Origin: Acidobacteriota bacterium
GTDB taxonomy: Bacteria; Acidobacteriota; Terriglobia; Bryobacterales; Bryobacteraceae
Direction of reading: 5' to 3'
Length of the DNA: 64,000 bases
NCBI GenBank assembly: GCA_017307505.1
Contig: JAFKEE010000032.1
Coordinates: 1 to 64,000, forward strand
The notes under the pieces were generated by a model. That model had not been told where the DNA came from. It did not search any database and saw only the letters and a program-made list of their open reading frames with translations. Within the stretch, counting starts at the first letter, position 1; every line of letters begins with the position of its first letter. Both the position numbers and the translations under genes were made by a program. This document shows positions 8,821-18,087 of this stretch, one piece after another.

Positions 8821-10812
8821 ATGTCTCGCCTCGCGTTTCTGCTGTTGGTGGCCCTGGTTTGCCACGCCCAGGTGGATGTTCTGATCGTAGGAGGAAGCAG
8901 CGCCGGCGTCGGCGCGGCCATCGGAGCGGCCCGGTTGGGCGGTTCCGTGCTCCTTGTCGAGGACACCCCGGTCCTCGGCGGCATGCTCTCGAACGGAATC
9001 TCCAACATCGATTCCTACTCCTACGAATCGCTCAGCGGCGTCTTCGACGAGTTCCGGCAACAGGTTCGAGCCCACTACGGCTATTCGGGGCCGCTTCCTC
9101 CCCACAAACCTTCCCATGTCGATGGACATTCCCTCGCAGCCCATCACGCCGAAGCCGGTGGCCGATGGGAACCCCACGTCGCCGCCCAGATCTTCCGGAC
9201 GATGGCCGCCCGCTACCCCAACCTTCAGATCCGGTATCGGACTAACGCTACAGGTGTAGTGATGGAAGGACGCCGCATCGTGGGCGTCCACTTTGTAGAC
9301 GAGAAGGGCCAGAAGAGCACGGTCCTGGCGAAGGTCGTGGTCGATGCGACCCACGAAGGGGACATCGCCGCCTGGGCCGGAGCGCCCTACCGGGTCGGGC
9401 GGGAAGCCCGTTCCGCCACAGAGCCCCATGCCGGGCAGATCTTCTTTTATAACGCCACCAATGAGATTCTGCCGGGCTCGACCGGGCGGCAGGATCAGGC
9501 CATTCCGTCGTCCGGGTTGCGGCTCTGCATCAAGAAGTACCCCGCCGGGGCGCGCCTGATCCCGCGGCCGGCTGGCTATGATCCGGAGCAGTTTAAGTAC
9601 AGCACAAAGTCTTTGTCTACAGACGTTCCCGAAGGAAAGTTCGAGATGAACGTAAACCCGATCGGGAACGAGATCCAGGAGTTGAACTGGACTTGGCCGG
9701 AGGCTTCCGCCGCCGAGCGCCGAAAACTGTACGAACTGCATAAGAATCGCGCGCTCAGCTATCTCTACTACCTGCAGCACGACCTCGGCCGCACCGACCT
9801 CGGGCTGCCGGACGACGAGTTCGTTGACAACGGCAATCTGCCCTACCGGGTATTTGTACGGGAGGCGCGGCGCATCGAGGGCGAGGTCCTGATGACCGAG
9901 GCCGACATCAACCCCTTCCTGACAGGAAACACCTGGCTTCCGCCCTTTCGCGGCGACAGCATCGCCATCGGAGAGTACCCCATCGATGCCAAGCCGGTGC
10001 GCCCCAAGACGGACTTCACGAAGCCGGATAAGGGCGAGGGTGACTTCTATCTGATCGACGTAACCACTGCGTTTCAGGTGCCTTATGGCGCCATAGTCCC
10101 CAAACAGGTGGAAGGATTGCTGGTGCCGGCGGCCCTCTCCGCGACCCATGTGGCCTTCTCGGCGGTTCGCATGGATCCGACCTGGACAGTGCTCGGTCAG
10201 GCGGCCGGGGTGGCGGCGGCGCTCGCGGCCAAACAACAGGTCAGCCCACGCCAGCTCGCTGTCGGACAGGTGCAAAGCGAACTACTGCGGCAGAAGGCCC
10301 GGCTGGTGTTCTATTGGGACCTGCCGCTGGACCATCCGGCTTTTGAGGCCATTGAAGCGCTGTCCCTGCGCGGGTCGTTCCGCGGCTTCCCGGACCGGAT
10401 GTTCAATCCCGAGGATCCGCTCACACGGGCGCAGGCTGCTGCACTGATTGTAAAGCACTTCGGGCTGTGGCCCAGCGTCAGCGGACACCATTTCCAGGAC
10501 GTCCCCTACGCGCACTGGGCGTTCCGGGCTGTGGAGACCCTGCACGACCAGCAGGCTCTCGAACTGCTGGGCTTGCCACCCCTCTGGCCCCAGGCCGGTC
10601 CCTATCGCGGCCCGGTCCACGCCGGTTTCGCCAAACCGGCTACTGCTCGTCAATTCCTTCCGGATCAACCAATTACTTCACAAGAGTGGAGAAATTTGTT
10701 GAACCGGTTCCAGACCAATTCGCTACCTCCACTGCCACCCGGCCCAGTCTCGCGGGCGAGGGCGGCGCTGGATCTCTATTCACTGCCCGTTCAAGAGGGA
10801 GTCCATCCATAA
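8821..10812 (+). CDS. exported FAD-dependent oxidoreductase with C-terminal SLH-like region
   Basis: 663 aa from the ATG at 8821, which gives a clean signal peptide (MSRLAFLLLVALVCHAQ); an ATG eight codons upstream is in frame. The Rossmann FAD-binding motif VDVLIVGGSSAGVGAAIGAA follows the signal, and the body matches the FAD_oxidored family (RIEGEVLMTEADINP, AVRMDPTWTVLGQAAGVAAA). After the oxidoreductase, about residues 525-600 resemble S-layer homology repeats: RGFPDRMFNPEDPLTRAQAA and DVPYAHWAFRAVETL. SLH modules normally bind cell-wall polymers, so the enzyme may be attached outside the cytoplasm. The stop TAA shares its last base with the ATG of the Oar-like receptor (TAATG), so the two are coupled. 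Substrate unknown. Confidence 0.83.
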   Translation: MSRLAFLLLVALVCHAQVDVLIVGGSSAGVGAAIGAARLGGSVLLVEDTPVLGGMLSNGISNIDSYSYESLSGVFDEFRQQVRAHYGYSGPLPPHKPSHVDGHSLAAHHAEAGGRWEPHVAAQIFRTMAARYPNLQIRYRTNATGVVMEGRRIVGVHFVDEKGQKSTVLAKVVVDATHEGDIAAWAGAPYRVGREARSATEPHAGQIFFYNATNEILPGSTGRQDQAIPSSGLRLCIKKYPAGARLIPRPAGYDPEQFKYSTKSLSTDVPEGKFEMNVNPIGNEIQELNWTWPEASAAERRKLYELHKNRALSYLYYLQHDLGRTDLGLPDDEFVDNGNLPYRVFVREARRIEGEVLMTEADINPFLTGNTWLPPFRGDSIAIGEYPIDAKPVRPKTDFTKPDKGEGDFYLIDVTTAFQVPYGAIVPKQVEGLLVPAALSATHVAFSAVRMDPTWTVLGQAAGVAAALAAKQQVSPRQLAVGQVQSELLRQKARLVFYWDLPLDHPAFEAIEALSLRGSFRGFPDRMFNPEDPLTRAQAAALIVKHFGLWPSVSGHHFQDVPYAHWAFRAVETLHDQQALELLGLPPLWPQAGPYRGPVHAGFAKPATARQFLPDQPITSQEWRNLLNRFQTNSLPPLPPGPVSRARAALDLYSLPVQEGVHP

Positions 10813-13800
10813 TGCGCTTCAGGACACTGTCCGTCACGGCGTTGCTCGCCTTCTCGCTGGCCCTGTCGGCCCTGGCACAGAACGCCCAAATTACTGGAAT
10901 GGTAAAGGATCCGACGGATGCGCCCGTCGCCGGAGCCACCGTCCACATTATCGCTACCGACACCGGCACGTCCCGCGAGGTCACAACCAGCCCGGAGGGG
11001 TACTACACCGCACCACTTTTGCCTCGCGGCCGGTACGAAGTAGTGGTTGAGATGAAGGGCTTCAAAGGCTCAAAAAGCAAAGACTTATTGCTGGAAGAGG
11101 GTCAGTCGTTGAGGCTCGATATCCGGCTGGAGATGGGCCAGGTGAGTGAGACGGTGGAAGTAGTCGCCTCCGCTGGTCTGTTGAGCACGGAGACGACCTC
11201 GGTTTCGACGGTCGTACCGAACCAGCGCGTGGTCGATCTTCCCCTGAGCGGCCGCAACCCCTTGCTTCTGGCCAACTTAGTCCCCGGCGTGCGACCGGTC
11301 GGGTCGTTTGGGGGCATGACGGTTTCCAGCTTTGACGGATCGCGCGTCTCCATCGCCGGCGGCGCTCCGAGCACGAACAACTTCATGGTGGACGGCGTCG
11401 CGGCAGAGAACTTCGCCTCCGGGGGCATCCAGATTACCCTGTCGCCGGACGCCACGGAAGAGTTCCGCGTGATCACGCGCAACCCCAGCGCCGAGTATGG
11501 GCGGACCGGCGGCGGCATTGCCAATTTTGTCAGCAAGGCAGGCACGAACGACTGGCATGGTTCCGCCTTTGAGTTCCTGAGAAACAAGCAGTTGAACGCC
11601 AATAGCTTCTTCAGCAACTACGCCGGGGCGAAACGGGCTTCCTTCGTTTTCAACCAGTACGGCGCCACCCTGGGCGGGCCGGTCCGGAAGGACAGGACGT
11701 TCTTTTTCTTCAACTGGGAAAAGGTGGCCCAGCGCGGCCAGGACCAGACGTTCCGGACAGTTCCGACCGAACTGCAGCGCAAAGGCGACTTCAGCCAGAC
11801 CCTGGATGGAGCGGGGCGACTGGTGGTCGTTTATGATCCGACGACGACGGTTCCGAACCCGGACAAGCCAGGCTCGTACCTGCGTGCCCCGCTTGCCGGC
11901 AATGTGATTCCGGCCAATCGAATCAGCGCGGTAGCGGCCGCAGTCTCATCCTACTACCCAGCCGGCAACACAGCAGGCAACGCCTATACGCGGACGAATA
12001 ACTTCTTCGGCCAGGCCTCGGCGCCGGTAGACAAAGACGTCTATGGAGTCAGGATCGACCACAACTTCAATCAAAGCCGCCGGATCTTCGGGCGCTACAC
12101 GTATGACAAGACGTTCCGGGGTTCTTCGAATTTCTACGACAATGTAGCCGAAACCAATACCAGCGACCTGCCGTTCAAGCGGAACAGCGCTGTTCTCAGC
12201 TACATAGAGACGCTGCGGCCAACCCTGCTGCTGGAGACCCGAGCGGGTGTGAACCGCTACTTCACGCCGAGGGTGACGCGCAGCTACGGCTTCGATGTGA
12301 CCAAGCTCTCGATGAATCCTATCGTCAACAGCCAGATGCAGTTACCGGTCTTTCCGAGCTTCGGCATCGGGGACATGAGCGGACTGGGCGCCGCGGCGGA
12401 CGATCACCTGATCCAGGCCAACGACTCCTATACGGCGGCGGGGTCGGTGACCTGGATCCATTCGGCGCATAACTTCAAATTTGGAACGGAGTTCCGGGCC
12501 TACCGCGCAAACAATAACCAGATGTGCGGCTCGATTCTGTCGCTGGGTTTCAACCGCGGGTTCACGCAGGGGCCGGACCCCAACACGGCGGCCACGAACG
12601 CCGGTTTCGGCTATGCCTCGTTCCTGCTGGGCGACGCCGGGAGCGGCGGCCTAACTCGCTGCCCGACAGTGACTTATCAGGTCCCCTACGGCGCTTTCTA
12701 TGCTCAGGACGACTGGAAGGTGACGCCTCGTCTCACCTTGAACCTGGGCCTGAGGTATGACGTGGAAGGTGCTCTTACTGATCGATTTAACGCTATGTCG
12801 ATGTGGGATCCGACGGCCAGCTATACGAGCGGCGGCATCAACATGACCGGCGGGCTGGTGTATCCCGGCGTGAATGGCCGCGGGCGCGGCAATCGCGAAG
12901 TGTCGTACAAGGACTTCGAGCCACGCCTGGGCCTTTCCTATCAGTTGTTTAAGAAGTCGGTGGTGCGGGCCAGCTACGGCATCCTGCACCTGCCCACGAC
13001 AGGGGTGATTGTGCGGGTGGGCCAGAGCGGCTTCTCGGCCAGTTCAGCCATGGTGACTTCCGTGGATGGCGGCTTTACGCCATCGGGCAACATCGCCAAT
13101 CCATTCCCCGATGGGATCAATCTGCCCACGGGTTCCTCGCAGGGGCTGCTTACGGGCATCGGCACCAGTGTCGGCGGCAACCTGTTGAATCTGCAGCGTG
13201 GATACAGCCAGCAGTGGAACTTCAACGTACAGCAGGAATTGGGCGGCGGGTGGATTGTGGAGCTGGGCTACATGGGCAACCGAGGCGTTTCGCTGCCGGC
13301 CAACAAAGCCTTCCACTACCTGCCCCAGTCGACCCTTTCGCAGGGAACGGCGCTGCAGCAGTTGGTGCCTAACCCCTTTGCTGCCATCGTGAAGACGGGT
13401 CCGCTGGCGCAGGCGAACGTGACCCGGGCCACGCTGTTGAACTATTACCCGCAGTTCAGCGGCGCCAGCGGCCTGGATTCATGGGCCGACTCGATTTACC
13501 ACGCGGCGACGATGAGGCTGGAGAAGCGGTTCTCGCACGGGCTTTCGCTGCTCGCTTCGTACACCTTCTCGAAGCTGATCGACAACAACCTGGGCAATGG
13601 AGCCAACAACTTCGCCGATGGGGGCGACAACGGTGTGCAGAACTGGGACAACCTGCGGGCGGAGCGTGCCGTGTCGACCTCCGACCTGCCGCAACGCCTT
13701 GTGATGACAGCCAGTTACGAGCTGCCGTTCCTCAGGGACTCGAAAGGCATCGCGGGCGCGGTGCTGGGCGGCTGGCAGTTGAACCCGATCGTCACGCTGC

Positions 13801-14204
13801 AAAGCGGCAACGTGATCTCGGTGACGGCCAATGCTCCGGCCTTCGGAGGCAGCCGGCCTGATCTGATTGGGGATCCGTCGGTTAGCAATCCAACCATCGA
13901 CAACTGGTTGAACAAGGCGGCGTTCGCACCCATCCTTCCCTTCACCTATGGGAATGCGCCCCGGAACCTGCCGACAGTGCGGACCGACGGGCTACAGAAC
14001 ATCGACCTTTCGGTACTGAAGAACTTCCGGTTGAAAGAGCGCTACAAGGTGCAGTTTCGGGCGGAGTTCTTTAACCTGACGAATACACCCACATTCGGCA
14101 ATCCGACTGCGAACATCAGTTCGGGTAGCTTTGGGACCATCCGGTCGCTGGCGACGAACACGGGTCCGCGGAACGTCCAACTGGCGCTGAAGTTCCTCTT
14201 CTAG
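10812..14204 (+). CDS. Oar-like TonB-dependent outer-membrane receptor
   Basis: An 1130-aa outer-membrane protein. It starts with a signal peptide (to about residue 22, ALSALAQ), then a carboxypeptidase-regulatory beta-sandwich (QITGMVKDPTDAPVAGATVH). A plug-like domain follows (VVDLPLSGRNPLLLANLVPG, FMVDGVAAENF), and then a long beta-barrel region ending in the aromatic C-terminus ALKFLF expected for BAM-dependent proteins. This domain order is characteristic of the expanded receptor family of Acidobacteria, related to Myxococcus Oar and Bacteroidetes SusC; the ligand is probably a polymer fragment but is not known. The start is fixed by the TAATG overlap with the preceding gene, and its stop lies 2 bp before the next ATG. 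Confidence 0.88.
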   Translation: MRFRTLSVTALLAFSLALSALAQNAQITGMVKDPTDAPVAGATVHIIATDTGTSREVTTSPEGYYTAPLLPRGRYEVVVEMKGFKGSKSKDLLLEEGQSLRLDIRLEMGQVSETVEVVASAGLLSTETTSVSTVVPNQRVVDLPLSGRNPLLLANLVPGVRPVGSFGGMTVSSFDGSRVSIAGGAPSTNNFMVDGVAAENFASGGIQITLSPDATEEFRVITRNPSAEYGRTGGGIANFVSKAGTNDWHGSAFEFLRNKQLNANSFFSNYAGAKRASFVFNQYGATLGGPVRKDRTFFFFNWEKVAQRGQDQTFRTVPTELQRKGDFSQTLDGAGRLVVVYDPTTTVPNPDKPGSYLRAPLAGNVIPANRISAVAAAVSSYYPAGNTAGNAYTRTNNFFGQASAPVDKDVYGVRIDHNFNQSRRIFGRYTYDKTFRGSSNFYDNVAETNTSDLPFKRNSAVLSYIETLRPTLLLETRAGVNRYFTPRVTRSYGFDVTKLSMNPIVNSQMQLPVFPSFGIGDMSGLGAAADDHLIQANDSYTAAGSVTWIHSAHNFKFGTEFRAYRANNNQMCGSILSLGFNRGFTQGPDPNTAATNAGFGYASFLLGDAGSGGLTRCPTVTYQVPYGAFYAQDDWKVTPRLTLNLGLRYDVEGALTDRFNAMSMWDPTASYTSGGINMTGGLVYPGVNGRGRGNREVSYKDFEPRLGLSYQLFKKSVVRASYGILHLPTTGVIVRVGQSGFSASSAMVTSVDGGFTPSGNIANPFPDGINLPTGSSQGLLTGIGTSVGGNLLNLQRGYSQQWNFNVQQELGGGWIVELGYMGNRGVSLPANKAFHYLPQSTLSQGTALQQLVPNPFAAIVKTGPLAQANVTRATLLNYYPQFSGASGLDSWADSIYHAATMRLEKRFSHGLSLLASYTFSKLIDNNLGNGANNFADGGDNGVQNWDNLRAERAVSTSDLPQRLVMTASYELPFLRDSKGIAGAVLGGWQLNPIVTLQSGNVISVTANAPAFGGSRPDLIGDPSVSNPTIDNWLNKAAFAPILPFTYGNAPRNLPTVRTDGLQNIDLSVLKNFRLKERYKVQFRAEFFNLTNTPTFGNPTANISSGSFGTIRSLATNTGPRNVQLALKFLF

Positions 14205-14206
14205 TC

Positions 14207-15808
14207 ATGAAACCGATTTGGTTGACGGAAGCAACAATATTACTTGTCAGTGTCAACTTATTTGGCGCGCCGCCAGCCGTGCAGGATGTGGTGGTTTACG
14301 GTGGGACAGCCGCGGGGGTGACCGCGGCTGTCCAGGCCGCGAGGATGGGTAAGCGGGTGGTGCTGGTCGCCCCGGAGAAGCACGTTGGGGGGATTTCGGT
14401 CGAGGGTTTGGGTGGATCCGATATCGATAATCATGATTTCCGAAACAGTACCGCGGTGGGCGGATTGGCGCTCGAGTTCTATACGAGGGTCGGCCAGAAG
14501 TATGGGAAGCAGAATCCGGTGTGGCGTTTTGAGCCGCATGTGGCCGAGGCGGTGTTCGACGACCTGCTGGAACAAAATCATGTCCCAGTGTTTCGGGGGA
14601 GAAGGCTGAAGGAACCGCTCGCCTCTTCCGTCCTCTGGGCAGCAGAGAAGCAGTTGAAGTCGATTGTGACGGAGACGGGCGAGGTATATTCCGGGCGGCA
14701 GTTCATCGACGCTTCGATCGAAGGCGATCTGTTGTACGCGGCGGGCGTGGAGACGGTGATCGGGCGCGAGGCGAACTCGAAGTATGGGGAGACGAAGAAC
14801 GGGATCCGGGGGGAGAACGACTACCGGCAGTTTGCGGTGCGGGTGGATCCGTATCGTGTGCCGGGTGTGCCGGCGAGCGGGTTGATTGCGACGATCCAGG
14901 ATGAGGAACTGGGGGTGCCGGGGTCGGGTGACGCGCGCGTGCAGGGGTATTGTTTTCGCCTGTGCCTGACGCGGAGGCCGGAGAACCGGCTGGTGATCGG
15001 CAAGCCGGCCCACTATGATCCGGCGCAGTATGAGATCTACCGGCGGTATGTGAAAGCGGGCGGGCAGCTGTTTGTTCCGCAGGAGAACGTGCCGAACGGA
15101 AAGACGGATTTGGGGTCGTGGCACGACCTGTCGGCGAATCTGTATGGGATGAATGCGGCGTATCCGGGCGGGTCGTATGCAGTGCGGGCCCAAGTGTACC
15201 AGCAGCATCTGGAGTTCACGTGGGGGCTGCTGTATTTCCTGGCGCACGATGCCGGGCTGCCGGAGAGTGTGCGGGCGGCGTGGCGGGACTGGGGGTTATG
15301 CCAGGACGAGTTCACGGACAACGGGGGTTGGCCGCGACAGGTCTATGTGCGGGATGCGCGGCGCATGGTGTCTGATTATGTCCTGACGGAGTGGAATACG
15401 CGGCGGGTGAACGCTCCGCTGGTGGAGGATGCGGTGGCGGTGGCGTACTGGCCGCCGGATCTTCATCATGCGCGGCGGATTGTGAAGGACGGGGCGGCCT
15501 ACAACGAAGGGTTTGTGTTTGGCGGGCAGGAGTGGGGGCCGTTCAGTATTCCGTACCGGGCGTTGACTCCGAGGCGGGGGGAGGCTCGGAATTTGCTGGC
15601 GGCGTCGTGTCCGTCTTCGTCGCATGTGGCGTACGGGGCGGTGCGGTTGGAATGGACGTTTATGGCGCTGGGGCAGGCGGCGGGGGCGGCGGCGGCACTG
15701 GCAGATGGGGCTGTGCAGGATGTGCGGTATCCGAAGTTGCGGAGGGTATTGGTGGAGGCTGGGGCGGTGGTGTCGGTGCAGGGGGTGACGGGGTTGGCGG
15801 GGCGGTGA
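14207..15808 (+). CDS. exported FAD-dependent oxidoreductase (FAD_oxidored family)
   Basis: A 533-aa protein with an N-terminal signal sequence (about 20 residues, ending near LFGAPPA) and the dinucleotide-binding motif DVVVYGGTAAGVTAAVQAA. Later family landmarks are present: IDASIEGDLLYAAGVETVIG, RQVYVRDARRMVSDYVLTE and WTFMALGQAAGAAAAL. It shares the fold and several motifs with the enzyme at 8821 but has no SLH-like tail. It begins 2 bp after the receptor stop, so the three genes form one operon, probably for uptake and oxidation of one class of substrate at the cell surface or in the periplasm. Its last ~80 codons are unusually G-rich, like the adjacent repeat. Confidence 0.83.
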   Translation: MKPIWLTEATILLVSVNLFGAPPAVQDVVVYGGTAAGVTAAVQAARMGKRVVLVAPEKHVGGISVEGLGGSDIDNHDFRNSTAVGGLALEFYTRVGQKYGKQNPVWRFEPHVAEAVFDDLLEQNHVPVFRGRRLKEPLASSVLWAAEKQLKSIVTETGEVYSGRQFIDASIEGDLLYAAGVETVIGREANSKYGETKNGIRGENDYRQFAVRVDPYRVPGVPASGLIATIQDEELGVPGSGDARVQGYCFRLCLTRRPENRLVIGKPAHYDPAQYEIYRRYVKAGGQLFVPQENVPNGKTDLGSWHDLSANLYGMNAAYPGGSYAVRAQVYQQHLEFTWGLLYFLAHDAGLPESVRAAWRDWGLCQDEFTDNGGWPRQVYVRDARRMVSDYVLTEWNTRRVNAPLVEDAVAVAYWPPDLHHARRIVKDGAAYNEGFVFGGQEWGPFSIPYRALTPRRGEARNLLAASCPSSSHVAYGAVRLEWTFMALGQAAGAAAALADGAVQDVRYPKLRRVLVEAGAVVSVQGVTGLAGR

Positions 15809-15850
15809 GGTTTGGGGCCGCTTCCGCGTGCTGGGCGGCCTATAGATGGG

Positions 15851-16234
15851 CTTCGGCGAGGATTATTCGGTTGGTGGTGAGGACCGTTGGGATTGGGGCC
15901 GGCCACCGGCAATGCCGGTGGGAATGCTGGGGGAGCAGGGTTCGGCGTTGGGAGGTTGGGTTCTTGGATGGGGTTGTGGCGGTGGTGCACGTTGGTTGGC
16001 GTCGGCGAGGATTCATCAGTTGGTGGTGACGGGCGTTGGAATTGGGGCCGGCCACCGGCAATGCCGGTGGGAATGCTGGGGGAGCAGGGTTCGGCGTTGG
16101 GAGGTTGGGTTTTTGGATGGGGTCGTGGTGGTGGTGCACGTTGGTTGGCTTCGGTGAGGATTCATCAGTTGGTGGTGAGGGTCGTTGGGATTGGGGCGGG
16201 CCACCGGCAATGCCGGTGGGAATGCTGGAGGAGT
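15851..16234. repeat. 149-bp tandem array with hairpin (array B)
   Basis: Units of 149 bp begin at about 15851, 16000 and 16149; the third breaks off after about 85 bp. Each contains the 19-nt hairpin CCACCGGCAATGCCGGTGG (8-bp arms, loop AAT) at 15903-15921, 16052-16070 and 16201-16219, followed by GAATGCTGG. In the third unit the flanks are GGCGGGCC before and GGAATGCTGGAGG after, identical to those of array A read on its minus strand. The stem sequence differs from array A but remains fully paired. The array starts about 40 bp after the stop of the FAD oxidoreductase. Confidence 0.88.
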
Positions 16235-16295
16235 CGAGTGCTGGGTTGGGACAGCGGCTGGGGTTGGGATGGAGGCTGGGGTTGGTTCCGCTTTG

Positions 16296-16373
16296 GGGGA
16301 CGGTCCGCTCTGCCCACGTCGGCATTCTTCTGGGTTGCAGTCGCTTTGGTTGGGTGCAGAGAGGACCGTCCCC
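16296..16373. repeat. 78-bp inverted repeat (MITE-like hairpin)
   Basis: The arms GGGGACGGTCCGCTCTGC (16296-16313) and GCAGAGAGGACCGTCCCC (16356-16373) are complementary over 18 bp with one mismatch and enclose 42 nt. It lies 55 bp beyond the stop of the propeller gene (minus strand) and could act as its transcript end or be a small dispersed element. No T-tract follows on either strand. Confidence 0.75.
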
Positions 16374-16428
16374 GGGACGCGTTGGAATCGCTTGGGCGCG
16401 GCGTCCCGGTGGCTGTCAATGTTGGTGG

Positions 16429-18087
16429 CTAGGGTTTCAGGGCCAGGTCGAACCGCAACCAGAATGAGTTCGGGTTGGCCTCGGATTCGCAGACCACGGG
16501 CTGCTGGTGATTGGGCGTCGATGGAAGACGGGCCGGCATCAGGAGGTTCACCTGGTAGAGGCCGAATTGACCAGGCACCAGGCCCGCCGAGGGCTTCTCC
16601 AGACGGGATGCCGGGTCGGCGCTGTTCCAGGTGCAAGTGAGTTCATACTGGAGCGTTGGCGCGGGGGTGGCTGGTTGTGGTTTGCCCGTCTCTACCGGAG
16701 CCTTCACCGGGCCCAGGCCCAGGGCATAGAAACTGATCTCCTCTCCGGGTTGGGCCGGGTCGTCCAGGGTTACGGGTTGCTGCGTGTTGGCGTGCCTCGG
16801 CACACCGTAGATGTCCGGGTACAGGGCGTTCACGTAGACCTGGAATTGCAAGGGTTCCACCAGCGGATATTCCGCCTTGGTCTGCAGTGCTACCTGGGTT
16901 TCTGGATCCGCTGCACACTCCCACGGAACTTGAACGAGGAGTTCTCCGGGCCTGGCCTGGACGATGGGCGCGAGTAGGCCTCCGATCGTCACCTGGAGAT
17001 CCGGTTCATCCAGTGCCGTTCCTTTGATCACCATGGCCGAGCCGATGGCGCCGTGGAGGGATTCCGCTTCCACATGGGCCGTTCGGCCCAGGATCTCGGT
17101 TGTTTTGGACTCTTCCACTTCAATGCGGAGCAGGCGTCCTCCGAAGGTGAGGGCGTAGGCTACGCGGCCGTTGCCGGAGAGGATGGCGGTCTGGATGCCG
17201 TCGGTCTCGCTAGTGAGTTGGCGGAGTCCGGTGCCGTCGGCGTTCAGGATGAAGATCTGACTGTTGCTCACCGTGAGGAGGATCGATCCGTCGTTGCTGA
17301 CCGCGGGCTGGCTGAAGTCGGCTGGGCCCTCGAGCACCGTGATGAGTTCGCCGGAGGTGAGGTCGAGGCGGCGGAGGCGGCTGTACTGGTGGTAGGGGGC
17401 GGGCCAACGGGAGGTGAAGACGATGGAACGGCCTTCGGCGTCGATGGCGGCGCCCTCGATGGTTTCGCTGCCGAAGGTGACGCGTGTGAGGGTGCCGCGC
17501 TGGAACAACTGGAGGTCGTCGTCGTACTTGAGCAGGACTGTGCCTTCGTTCGTGACCATGCGGCCGGAGGGGGCAAAGGAGTTGTAGGGCAGGGGCCAGG
17601 ATTCACCGGTTTCGAGATCCCACTCACTGCGGCGGGCTCCGGTGGGGCGGGGGATGCCGGTGATGGTGGCGGCGAGGTAACGGCCGTTCTGACTGAGACG
17701 GGCAGGTCCGAAGTAGTCCTTGGGTTCGCCCCGGCCGCGCAGGGTGGTCATGATGTTGACGGTCGAGCCGCAGAAGTTTTCGCTGCAGAGGCGACTGGCG
17801 GCGGTGGCTGTGATGCGGCCGTCTCCGGAGACGTCGATCCCGGAAATATTGTAGTAATTCGAGATCATGTTGAACGGCGCCTCGACGATATCCATGATCC
17901 GGGCTTCCTCGAGGGCCAGGCCCTGGGCGTCAATCCGAAAGGATTTGCCGTGGGCGGGCTGGGCGGTTCCGCGTTGGACGAAGGGGGTTGTGAAGTAGAG
18001 GACGCTGCCGTCGTCGGTGGTGCTGAGACTGGCGATTTGGGCTTGGAGGGAGGCGGCTAGGAGGAGGGATAGGATGGCGGGTTTCAC
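16429..18087 (-). CDS. exported beta-propeller protein with TIGR03437-type C-terminal domain
   Basis: 552 aa from a GTG start at 18087, chosen because it opens a signal peptide (VKPAILSLLLAASLQAQ) and has GGAG seven bases upstream. The preceding open frame is low-complexity and unlikely to be coding. Residues 20-330 carry TolB/WD40-like blades (DGRITATAASRLC, SQNGRYLAATITG, GEGRSIVFTSRWP-like repeats, SNDGSILLTVSNS). The last ~210 residues (AMVIKGTALDEPDLQVTIGG, PGEEISFYALGLGPV, GLYQVNLLMPARLP) match the Solibacter-type C-terminal domain known as TIGR03437. Such proteins are secreted and expanded in Solibacteres; the function is unknown. It stands alone, convergent with the FAD oxidoreductase operon. 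Confidence 0.82.
   Translation of the reverse strand: MKPAILSLLLAASLQAQIASLSTTDDGSVLYFTTPFVQRGTAQPAHGKSFRIDAQGLALEEARIMDIVEAPFNMISNYYNISGIDVSGDGRITATAASRLCSENFCGSTVNIMTTLRGRGEPKDYFGPARLSQNGRYLAATITGIPRPTGARRSEWDLETGESWPLPYNSFAPSGRMVTNEGTVLLKYDDDLQLFQRGTLTRVTFGSETIEGAAIDAEGRSIVFTSRWPAPYHQYSRLRRLDLTSGELITVLEGPADFSQPAVSNDGSILLTVSNSQIFILNADGTGLRQLTSETDGIQTAILSGNGRVAYALTFGGRLLRIEVEESKTTEILGRTAHVEAESLHGAIGSAMVIKGTALDEPDLQVTIGGLLAPIVQARPGELLVQVPWECAADPETQVALQTKAEYPLVEPLQFQVYVNALYPDIYGVPRHANTQQPVTLDDPAQPGEEISFYALGLGPVKAPVETGKPQPATPAPTLQYELTCTWNSADPASRLEKPSAGLVPGQFGLYQVNLLMPARLPSTPNHQQPVVCESEANPNSFWLRFDLALKP

Larger units (their letters stand above)
15809..16428. other. 620-bp non-coding G-rich intergenic region
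   Basis: No gene is supported here. The region holds the 149-bp tandem array (15851-16234) and a 78-bp imperfect hairpin (16296-16373). Open frames across it have repetitive Gly/Trp/Arg composition dictated by the repeats. The two flanking genes are convergent. Confidence 0.8.

Noticed and set aside
8749-10275. Long open frame (508 codons) on the minus strand opposite the FAD oxidoreductase
   Set aside because: It is antisense to a gene with clear FAD and SLH-like motifs; its translation has no recognisable domain and the composition expected of a shadow frame in GC-rich DNA.
15391-16432. Open frames running through the 149-bp array
   Set aside because: The translations are periodic Gly/Trp/Arg repeats produced by the array, with no ribosome-binding site and no conserved domain.
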